Below are positions 56,935 to 64,000 of a DNA stretch of 64,000 nucleotides, piece by piece. The stretch is from Nitrosospira sp. Nsp11. GTDB taxonomy: Bacteria; Pseudomonadota; Gammaproteobacteria; Burkholderiales; Nitrosomonadaceae. Positions within the stretch are counted from its first letter, which is position 1. Every line of letters begins with the position of its first letter. The notes under the pieces are model-generated. The model saw nothing but the letters and a program-made list of their open reading frames with translations. It was not told the origin of the DNA and ran no database searches. The stretch spans positions 1 to 64,000 of the forward strand of contig NZ_FRBV01000014.1 of assembly GCF_900142705.1 (NCBI RefSeq). The letters run 5' to 3'. Made by a program: the position numbers and the translations under genes.

Positions 56935-58305
56935 TTAATTCTGCAACATGAACGTTTCGTATTCCAGGCGGTTGAATTTGTGCGAGAGGATAAAGAGGCT
57001 GAGAAACGCGGATAACGTTACCGAGGCGGCAAATCCATAACCGAAGGTTTCCGCGCCCAGGTGCAATGTGGCAAAGGTGAACAGCAGGTTCGTGATAAAG
57101 AAACATGCAGTAATGATCAGCACCTCTCGGCGAGCATCCAGATAGAACAGCACGTTGAGTATCGCCATCAACAGCACCTGTACACTGACTGCAACGACGT
57201 CGATATAGAACAAATGTATATATAGCGGGGAAATACCTACTGCGTGCAGCAGCTCCCTGCCCCATAACAGGCACAGCATGACCGTCAGGCCCTGTACTTT
57301 GAAGATCTCGTAGATTCCCTGCCGGGCGGCGTACACCATCTGGTCCCGTCTATATTCAATATGCATAAGCGTATCGCCTTCCCGGACTGCGCGGTAAAAA
57401 CGCTCATGCTGTTGCGCGAAATCAGCCTCCATGCTTACCAGAAATACGGCCATGCCGGGCAAAATGAACAGATAGGCCAGAAAAATCGGAAGATCGTAAA
57501 TGATGGAAGCGCGCAAAGGGCCAATGACTGCCTCGGAAGTATGCGGCACAAACCAGAATATGAACTTATCCACCCAGACGGCCAGATAATAAAGGGTACC
57601 GACAGCAAATAAACTATAGAAACTCCTGCGTTGGTTGAGAAAATCAAACTTGAGCAGCGAGTTCCCGGGATATTCGCGGACAATATGGCGCAGAAATGAA
57701 AACAGCAGGTAGGCGTGCCCGGTCAGCACGCCCAGCAATAGCCCATTCAGTTCCCAAGGCGACGCCACAAGCGCTACCGCGATGCCAAGTAAATAACCTT
57801 TTCCCAATGTCCGGACTATGCGGCGATAGGCCTTCATTCCCGACAGAAAAATAAGGGTGATCCAGGCGCCGCTCAGCACGACAAAATTGCTCAGCAATAA
57901 CAAGTTCTGGAAAAATGGTCCGGTAAAAAACCAGAAAATGGCAGGCGCGGCCCATAGGAAACCGACCCCCATGGTAATCGTAAGGACGCCAAACAAGTTG
58001 GGTAACACCTCTGCCTGGGCGCTCGCATAAGCCCGATCCGCAACAAAGCGCGTAAACATCAACTGCATGCCCCCGGTCCAGATTAATGAAGTTGCCATAA
58101 GGTAGGTTACGCAGATCTGGAAGGCATTAACTTCCCGCTGGGCGACCCCCAGCGCGACGGCAAGAATGCCGATCATCATGATGCTCAGAATAGATATTAC
58201 CCACGGACCGCCGCTAACCAGACCCGCGTAGCCGTATGCGCGCAATACCGACCAATAGCTGTCGCGCTCGAGCATTTTGCGAATCTCAAAACCTATACCG
58301 CCCAT
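56935..58305 (-). CDS. pelG: PelG, Pel polysaccharide inner-membrane transporter
   Basis: 456 residues from MGGIGFEIRKML (58305), the conserved family start. The open frame runs 90 codons further into GC-rich DNA without support. About 12 spans; FVADRAYASAQAEVLPN and HIEYRRDQMVYAARQGIYE are typical of PelG. MATE/Wzx-like fold; works with PelF, PelD and PelE to pass Pel across the inner membrane. It lies 390 bp after pelF, an unusual gap. Confidence 0.93.
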   Translation of the reverse strand: MGGIGFEIRKMLERDSYWSVLRAYGYAGLVSGGPWVISILSIMMIGILAVALGVAQREVNAFQICVTYLMATSLIWTGGMQLMFTRFVADRAYASAQAEVLPNLFGVLTITMGVGFLWAAPAIFWFFTGPFFQNLLLLSNFVVLSGAWITLIFLSGMKAYRRIVRTLGKGYLLGIAVALVASPWELNGLLLGVLTGHAYLLFSFLRHIVREYPGNSLLKFDFLNQRRSFYSLFAVGTLYYLAVWVDKFIFWFVPHTSEAVIGPLRASIIYDLPIFLAYLFILPGMAVFLVSMEADFAQQHERFYRAVREGDTLMHIEYRRDQMVYAARQGIYEIFKVQGLTVMLCLLWGRELLHAVGISPLYIHLFYIDVVAVSVQVLLMAILNVLFYLDARREVLIITACFFITNLLFTFATLHLGAETFGYGFAASVTLSAFLSLFILSHKFNRLEYETFMLQN

Positions 58306-58695
58306 ATTCAACCTAAATCCAATAGTTGGACGAGGGGAAGTGTACGGTTTTTGGGGTGCAGGGCAAGGCTCAATGACGCGGAATGCGACCGCGCAGAGCG
58401 GAGCAGTGCCTTCCGCAGGAAGGTGCGACCCCGAAGCGGGATGCGGGTGCCCCCTTGCGTGTGGAACGCGATCGCGGCATCCCCTGCGCTGCCCGATCCC
58501 CGCTGCGCGGAGCCCCTCGGGCGACGCTTCGGGGCGCCATTCCATTCCAAGAAGTTGCAACGCAGCCATGTGCAAAAACTGTGCAATTCACCCCGTAGTG
58601 CCATCACCCGGGAGGTGGCCGTCAAATAATATGAAATATTATTATTAATCATAACGCTGATCTATCAAATGAGCGGTGAACTACCGGATTCAGGT
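58306..58695. other. GC-rich non-coding insert between pelF and pelG
   Basis: 390 bp inside an otherwise overlapping operon. It has CCTTCC-GCA-GGAAGG hairpin DNA and distant inverted arms CCCCGAAGCG (58429-58438) and CGCTTCGGGG (58525-58534), with open frames on both strands but no gene-like product. It could be a repeat element or a transcript-processing site. Confidence 0.6.
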
Positions 58696-60282
58696 TCAAG
58701 CCACTTTCACGGGTTGTTTAGCTGAATCCGGCACCGAATCCAATGCTTTCGCATAAAGATTCCGATAGGATGAGAACATTAACTTGTCGTCATAGTAGCG
58801 CTTCACTCGCTCAAGCCCAGCCTGTTGTGCCGCGTGCCATCGCGCGGTGTTATTGAGCAGTTCAAGCGCCGCTTTCGCCGTTCCCTCGGGGTCGGCGATG
58901 AAAACCACGCTTCCCGCCGCGCCGAGAGCGCGGTCTTCCTGGCTGTTTCCCTCGATAAGTTCGCGGCATGAGCCTACATCGGTGGCGACACACGGAACAC
59001 CACTGGCAAACGCCTCCAGTACGACCAGGGGCAACGCTTCGCTGATTGAGGTCAATACCATCAGACCCAGCTGCGGAAGAATTTCAAGCACGTTTTGAAA
59101 GCCCATGAATTTGACATGATTTTGCAGCCCGAGGCTTGATGCCAGTTCTTTGCACTCATTCACATAGGACGGGTCTTCATCTTCCGGGCCGGCAATCCAT
59201 CCTTCCGCATCGGGCCGTTCATTGACCAGCATGCGTAACGTCCGAATGAAGGTCTTGATGTCCTTGATGGGCACCACCCGCCCGATCAATCCCAGCACCG
59301 GCGGAATTTTTTCAGGGCGTTTTTCAAACGCGACCCGATAGCGCTGCAGATCGATCCCGTTAGTAATGACAAGCGTTTTTTCCGCCGCCGCCCCATCCGC
59401 GATCTGCCTCAGGCGATTGCCCTCGTACAGGCTGACAATGGGCGATGCTTGCGCGTAGGCCATGCGGCCGATCTGTTCATAAAATCTTATCCAGAGGCCA
59501 CGGATATATCCCATTTCATCATGCAGGGTATTACATACATCGTCATTGTGATCCTGGATCCATGTGGCTTGCGCCAGATCGATCTTCCGCTCCTTCGTAT
59601 AGATACCGTGCTCCGTCAGCACGAAGGGAATATTGCGGCGCAGGCGAATCATCGCGCCCAGCAATCCCGCATACCCTGTCGAGATGGCGTGTACAGCGCG
59701 TACGGGTGGCAGCCCGGCGGCAATATCCGCCAGCACGAACAGAGGCGCGTGCATGGCGCGTATCGCCCAGAAATAGGCAACAAACGAGGGCTCCGTGCAA
59801 CGCTCGCGGTACTGGCGGGTGATGTAATCCCATGAAGCTTCGCTATAGAGAAAATCTTCGTGGCTGATGCCACCGGCGGAACCCAGGCGAGAAAACGCTT
59901 TTGTCATTTTCTCGCCGGGCATTGTCAACGACTGGCGCATGTGCGCATGCAGCTCATCCATTTCCGAGAAAGCCGTGCGGTCGCCTTTGCATGCAATCGG
60001 TTTAAGCCGCTTATCCTGGTGCAGCAAATAATGTGTTTCCACGTGCGTTACATTCGGCGGGAATTGATACTGCGCGGGGCCATACATTTTCCTTTCGCCG
60101 CCGATAAAAATAACGGCAAATTTGATTTCCGGCAAACCGGCGATGATCTGGTGTACCCATGAGGATACGCCGCCCCGAACGTATGGGTAGGTCCCTTCCA
60201 GCAACAGGGCAATATCGGCCACCGGACCTGCCGCCGAACCTGCTACCGTCCCCGCTGCCTTGGCTCGAACGATGTCATTCAT
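58696..60282 (-). CDS. pelF: PelF, Pel glycosyltransferase (GT4)
   Basis: 528 residues from the ATG at 60282, which overlaps the pelE stop as ATGA; GTG 60294 is another possible start. LLLEGTYPYVRGGVSSWVHQ, EHGIYTKERKIDLAQA, GLIGRVVPIKDIKTFI and SEALPLVVLEAFASGVPCVATD fit PelF. It polymerises Pel (partly acetylated GalNAc-rich polymer) from UDP-sugars in the cytoplasm and delivers it to PelG. Confidence 0.95.
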   Translation of the reverse strand: MNDIVRAKAAGTVAGSAAGPVADIALLLEGTYPYVRGGVSSWVHQIIAGLPEIKFAVIFIGGERKMYGPAQYQFPPNVTHVETHYLLHQDKRLKPIACKGDRTAFSEMDELHAHMRQSLTMPGEKMTKAFSRLGSAGGISHEDFLYSEASWDYITRQYRERCTEPSFVAYFWAIRAMHAPLFVLADIAAGLPPVRAVHAISTGYAGLLGAMIRLRRNIPFVLTEHGIYTKERKIDLAQATWIQDHNDDVCNTLHDEMGYIRGLWIRFYEQIGRMAYAQASPIVSLYEGNRLRQIADGAAAEKTLVITNGIDLQRYRVAFEKRPEKIPPVLGLIGRVVPIKDIKTFIRTLRMLVNERPDAEGWIAGPEDEDPSYVNECKELASSLGLQNHVKFMGFQNVLEILPQLGLMVLTSISEALPLVVLEAFASGVPCVATDVGSCRELIEGNSQEDRALGAAGSVVFIADPEGTAKAALELLNNTARWHAAQQAGLERVKRYYDDKLMFSSYRNLYAKALDSVPDSAKQPVKVA

Positions 60283-61373
60283 TTGTTCCACCACGCCCTT
60301 ACCAAAGCCAGTTCGTGCCCTCTCTCGCCGGGCCGCGTCAGTGCCGATAAATAAACCTTCACTTCCGGGAATCTTCGCTCACTGAAGGCTATTTCGGCAA
60401 GCCATGGCAGAATTTTCTGCTCATCCGTTCCCCCGGCTCGTGCGTTGGCAAATGCCTCTCCAGCGAGCGCGAGATCACCTGATTCCAGCAAAATCCGCCC
60501 GTACAACAGCCAGCTATCCGCATCGGACATAACGGATGCGCCTGCTTTATCCGCCACATCCGGTACAGTTGACCCACCAGCCGATGATTCATCGCCTGCG
60601 GAGGCGAGTACAGCTTCCGCAAGTACAGTTTCCATATGGCGTCGCGCGGTTTGCAGCCAATGCTGCTTCACGGCCCCTTGTACCAGACGGTGATATACCA
60701 GTTCCCAACACAAAGCAGCAATCGCTTTATGGCAGGCATTGCGCATGCGCACCGGAACGTCCGGCAGTCCTTCGGTCAGGGCCAAAATATGGTTGGTCAG
60801 ATTTTTTTCGCTACTGTCTCTCATGGCGTAAGCCAGCAGTCGCACATCATCGACGGGATCGCACGTTGCCTTCGACCAGATTGTCATGGCTTCGCGCGGC
60901 GCCATATGCCGCGTCGCCATCACCGCCTTCAGCCGCTTCAACGGTCGCCCGGCAAAATGCACAATCTGACGCAACGCACCCTGGCTGTAGGGCGGTGTCG
61001 GGAAAATGACAGGTGGCGAAAACGGCAGCTCAGGCAAGGCAATAATCTTTACATTGTGGGAAGAACGGCTGCGCGGGCGTTGTAAAGCGCTGGTGATGCT
61101 CCACAGTATGCCAAGCGCACCGAGGACCGGTAAAATCCATATAAAGGCAACCAGAAAACTCAGGCTTCTTCTCGCGGGCAACTTGTAACGGCGCGGCAGC
61201 AATTGCCAGAAGCCCCGGGCAAGAAAATAGGATGAAACAGAGTGGGATAACACCGCCGCCAGCACTATCCAGTTCGCCGCCCAGGCCGCTATCCAATCGC
61301 TGGCACTCAACCAGAGCAGTAAGCCGGCCAGTACCTCGGCTGCCACTCCCCATTGTATGGACGTCCGATACAT
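60279..61373 (-). CDS. pelE: PelE, Pel inner-membrane protein with TPR-like region
   Basis: 364 residues. Two N-terminal span regions (about 10-50 and 75-95), then a helical repeat domain with DADSWLLYGRILLESGDLALAGEAFAN near the C-terminus. Position between pelD and pelF and the 1-nt and 4-nt overlaps identify it. PelE scaffolds the PelD-PelE-PelG complex. Confidence 0.9.
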   Translation of the reverse strand: MYRTSIQWGVAAEVLAGLLLWLSASDWIAAWAANWIVLAAVLSHSVSSYFLARGFWQLLPRRYKLPARRSLSFLVAFIWILPVLGALGILWSITSALQRPRSRSSHNVKIIALPELPFSPPVIFPTPPYSQGALRQIVHFAGRPLKRLKAVMATRHMAPREAMTIWSKATCDPVDDVRLLAYAMRDSSEKNLTNHILALTEGLPDVPVRMRNACHKAIAALCWELVYHRLVQGAVKQHWLQTARRHMETVLAEAVLASAGDESSAGGSTVPDVADKAGASVMSDADSWLLYGRILLESGDLALAGEAFANARAGGTDEQKILPWLAEIAFSERRFPEVKVYLSALTRPGERGHELALVRAWWNK

Positions 61374-62644
61374 CAGTGCGGCTCCAAAGAACGAATCGTT
61401 CGCGGATCGATATCGTTGATGGCTATCAGCTCGCTCGTTACTCTTCCAAGAATATCATCCACCCGCTGCATCCATGCTTGCGCGTTCGCGGTATCGGTCA
61501 AGGGGAGCAGAAGCCAGATGACCGGCTTTTCCTCATCTTTAGCCATACACATCAGGTCGACAGCGCGGACCGAAGACCGCAGTTGCCCATAAACGTTCAG
61601 GACATCGCCGGGAGCGCCCGACAACCTCAGGAGCGTTGCATCGAGCTTGAATCTTAAAAAATCCTGATGCACACGCTCAAACGAAGCAATAAAGCGTCCG
61701 GTAGAAGAATCGGCTGTGCCAAAACGAAGGTGGTCGACGCCATGCGCCACAAGCACCGCAATAAGTCTTAAGTTATTTTCTTGAAAAGCAAAGAACGGCA
61801 TGGATCTAACCACCAGCATTGCATGAATTTCGCCGGTCGAGTCAGCCAGAGGAATAGCGGCCAACAACTGGTTTTGCTCCATGGCGTATTCGCTTATAAG
61901 GTTTACCGCCGCCAGCTCGCCGCTTTCGAGCGCGCTTGTCACCACGGGGTCATCGTCGCTTATCGAAAAATTTTCACCGATACACGCTAGAATTCTGCCC
62001 GTATCGATCCGGTCGGCCGCTATCCCCACTATGCATGCTTGCGTCAGCGCACCATATTCTGCTATGAACTCGATAAGCCGCTGTAACGAAGATGCATTCA
62101 GCCCATCAATACCATCGAGCGTCGATTGCAAGTTCATGATGCCTTCACGCAATGAAGATCCACTATTAGCGACAGTTTGCTCCAGGCGGTCGTGCGACAG
62201 GCGTAACAGTTGATAACTGCGCGTAAATTCCTCCAGGCGTTCCGCGCGATATTGGTAGGCGCCTTCCAGCCGGTGTAACCGGCGTCCCCACATATCGCGA
62301 AACTCTCCCGCCACCATCGCCACGACAACAACGCCGATTGCCCATGGCAGTGGAAAACCGGTCGCAATTTGCCATTGCTGATTGATAGCCACCCCTAATA
62401 TTGCCAATATAAGCAAAGCACTGACAAAACCATAGACGAATCCATACCGTAACCCAGCCAGCAAAGGAGCGAGGAGCGGCCACGGAAACCCGCCATTCAG
62501 CCGGAAAGGATCATGCTGCTGAGTAATGAATGATGCCGCGATCACAATCGCGGTCAGTACAAACGTCTCGAACCAACCGCCCCAGACCGACACGGGCGTA
62601 TTGACATCGATGACTTCAATACCTTCCAGCCAAGGTTTTTTCAT
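61373..62644 (-). CDS. pelD: PelD, c-di-GMP receptor of the Pel system
   Basis: 423 residues. Four spans (about 22-120), a coiled linker, a GAF domain (about 170-310) and a degenerate GGDEF domain without GGDEF residues. The RxxD inhibitory-type site that binds c-di-GMP is kept as Arg360-A-V-Asp363 (SSVRAVDLMCM). Binding switches on Pel synthesis in Pseudomonas. The 5' end overlaps the TPR gene by 4 nt; it shares one base with pelE at the 3' end. Confidence 0.95.
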   Translation of the reverse strand: MKKPWLEGIEVIDVNTPVSVWGGWFETFVLTAIVIAASFITQQHDPFRLNGGFPWPLLAPLLAGLRYGFVYGFVSALLILAILGVAINQQWQIATGFPLPWAIGVVVVAMVAGEFRDMWGRRLHRLEGAYQYRAERLEEFTRSYQLLRLSHDRLEQTVANSGSSLREGIMNLQSTLDGIDGLNASSLQRLIEFIAEYGALTQACIVGIAADRIDTGRILACIGENFSISDDDPVVTSALESGELAAVNLISEYAMEQNQLLAAIPLADSTGEIHAMLVVRSMPFFAFQENNLRLIAVLVAHGVDHLRFGTADSSTGRFIASFERVHQDFLRFKLDATLLRLSGAPGDVLNVYGQLRSSVRAVDLMCMAKDEEKPVIWLLLPLTDTANAQAWMQRVDDILGRVTSELIAINDIDPRTIRSLEPH

Positions 62645-64000
62645 GGCTTGGCAGGCTCCTTATCTGGCCGGGGTGTCATTTGCAATTCACGGATTTTCGC
62701 GAGGGTTTCACGACATACCTCCAATTCTGTATTTAAAGAGCTTTGATTAGGCGCTGCTTCTCCAGCGAGCCATCGATTGGCCCGGTCAACGTCATCTATG
62801 GACAACGGCAATATTTTCGGGGAAGAAGGCGCCCCGGGCCGCTGCTCCAGATGAGTGGAAATTGCGGATAACTGTGCGGAAACAGCCGGATGATCTTTAT
62901 TTTTTACCGTACCGGCGAATGCTTCCCATGCTGGCGTTTGAAGGCGCTCGCGCTGACGCCGCAGCGCAAAATAACGCGCGTTGTCCAGCGCCTTTGTAAA
63001 ACCCCAACGCTCGCGCATCGATTGCCATTTTTCCAGGTTATCCGCATCCCCGGACTGCGTCAGCGGATCTTTCAGTCCACGAAAGTAATCTGCCAGGCGC
63101 GGAGGATATTCCACTTCGGTTTGGGCGAAACGCTGTGAAGCAAACATTTGCAAGGCGCTGAAGCGGACCTGGTTTGCGTTGGCGAGGCAGTCTGACCATT
63201 CCATATTATCGGCTAATGTCAATGTCCACAAAAAATCCCGAGGCCTCGTCTCTAACGATCTCAAATACCGCGCCGCTGCCTGGACGGGTTTACCCAGAGT
63301 GTGCTCTGCCGCTGCCAGGGCTTCGGTCAAGGGCGGGTTTACCACCGATTGATTCCCGGATGGGTTACGGTACGGTTGAACGACAACCTCAAGCAATGCC
63401 TGATCGATATTTTTGTCGGACAATAGCAGCCAGATCATTGCCTCCGTAACTTCAGGGTCAGGACCTCGCAGTCGCAAGAGCTCCCGCAACGCCTGGCGCG
63501 CTGCGTCTCGCCCTCCGCTTGCCATTTTCCGCATGGATCGGAAATACCAGTAATCTGGCGCTTGCGCTATCGAAGGCAGTGGTTCGGCCAGCGAGAGCCA
63601 TTGATCGAGCTCTTCCAGATTTTTTCGCTTCCATGAAAAACGCATGAGTCGCTGCAAATCTTCTATACGCCGCAGCCGATCCCATCCATAACGTGCAAGT
63701 TGCTCACCTTTTTTATCGTCGCGATGACGTGCCGCCAGACGTTGCAGGTGTTCGAGTATATTCACATCGTTTGGCCGAAGCGCCAGCGCCTTTTCGTAAG
63801 CTTTGCTTGCGTAGGTATCCTGGCCCAACTGCGTAGAGACTCTAGCCAGCAATAACCAGTACTCTTCAGCATACGCAGGGTCAGGGGACTTGATTCCACG
63901 AAGCAGTAGCTCGAAGCTTTTCTGCGTTTCCCCCGCTTCTTCATATACCCGAGCCAGCGCCAATTGTTGCTGTCCATTTCGCGTATCGGGCATTTCCTCA
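62641..64000 (-). CDS. TPR protein in the pelB position (5' end outside window)
   Basis: The frame is open to the window edge; the ATG at 63993 is probably internal. About 450 residues of TPR-type helices (ALARVYEEAGETQKSFELL, YEKALALRPNDVNILEHL), ending in a Pro-rich MTPRPDKEPAKP tail with no outer-membrane beta-barrel. P. aeruginosa PelB has a TPR part followed by a barrel; here the protein ends after the helices, so the barrel is either a separate gene or replaced. It directly precedes pelD, where pelC normally stands. Confidence 0.75.
   Translation of the reverse strand, partial: EEMPDTRNGQQQLALARVYEEAGETQKSFELLLRGIKSPDPAYAEEYWLLLARVSTQLGQDTYASKAYEKALALRPNDVNILEHLQRLAARHRDDKKGEQLARYGWDRLRRIEDLQRLMRFSWKRKNLEELDQWLSLAEPLPSIAQAPDYWYFRSMRKMASGGRDAARQALRELLRLRGPDPEVTEAMIWLLLSDKNIDQALLEVVVQPYRNPSGNQSVVNPPLTEALAAAEHTLGKPVQAAARYLRSLETRPRDFLWTLTLADNMEWSDCLANANQVRFSALQMFASQRFAQTEVEYPPRLADYFRGLKDPLTQSGDADNLEKWQSMRERWGFTKALDNARYFALRRQRERLQTPAWEAFAGTVKNKDHPAVSAQLSAISTHLEQRPGAPSSPKILPLSIDDVDRANRWLAGEAAPNQSSLNTELEVCRETLAKIRELQMTPRPDKEPAKP

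Noticed and set aside
58277-58648. Overlapping frames on both strands in the pelF-pelG gap
   Set aside because: GC-rich DNA keeps all frames open by chance; the products are Arg/Pro/Ala-rich and unlike real proteins.
1-64000. CRISPR array or Cas genes
   Set aside because: No regularly spaced repeats with unique spacers and no Cas-like protein were seen.

Overview
The window (about 54% GC by eye) looks like the chromosome of a betaproteobacterium, most likely a Nitrosospira-type ammonia oxidiser. That assignment is an inference. It rests on the mix of PEP-CTERM proteins, multihaem c-type cytochromes, CreA/CHRD/DUF488 small genes, a homospermidine synthase, an E. coli-type GshA and a Pel polysaccharide operon. 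No ammonia-oxidation gene lies in the window to prove it.

Layout. 1-12107 is the right part of a prophage, all on the + strand apart from one small lipoprotein gene. It holds a siphophage tail cassette (tape measure end, DUF2460, DUF2163, NlpC/P60, tail-tip protein), a duplicated tail-fibre module, a lysis cassette (holin, SAR-type endolysin, nested Rz/Rz1), a palindrome-rich spacer and a D12-class DNA adenine methylase. A tRNA-Asn (12147-12222, - strand) has its 3' end facing the prophage and is the likely attachment site.

12.2-31 kb: a tiny collagen-like lipoprotein missed by length cut-offs, a HAF-repeat PEP-CTERM protein, a TPR/methyltransferase protein, and two copies of a ~230-bp intergenic repeat with DnaA-box-like triplets that flank a vanadium-haloperoxidase-type gene. 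Next come homospermidine synthase, a His-rich metal-binding protein, a Wzz/GumC-type polysaccharide co-polymerase fused to a degenerate tyrosine-recombinase-like domain, a group of redox enzymes (LigB-type dioxygenase, flavoprotein, intradiol dioxygenase), and a small-molecule kinase/HAD phosphatase pair.

31-46 kb: a large PAS-GGDEF-EAL c-di-GMP enzyme, a phospholipase-D/cardiolipin-synthase-like protein, a DyP peroxidase with an unknown partner, DUF488, CreA, CHRD and a two-gene multihaem cytochrome c operon.

46-55 kb: a glutathione block. An HxlR regulator is divergent from gshA, and a metaxin/FAXC-like GST gene further on carries a diverged copy of the gshA promoter region, so the two look co-regulated. 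A glutathionyl-hydroquinone-reductase-like gene lies nearby. Between them are a membrane protein of unknown function, a RimK-like ATP-grasp ligase and a second PEP-CTERM protein.

55-64 kb: a REP-type inverted pair, an MFS transporter, and the pel operon on the - strand (a TPR protein in the pelB position, then pelD, pelE, pelF, pelG). It is translationally coupled except for a 390-bp insertion-like gap before pelG. PelD keeps the RxxD c-di-GMP site, so the GGDEF/EAL protein at 31.6 kb could feed into Pel control.
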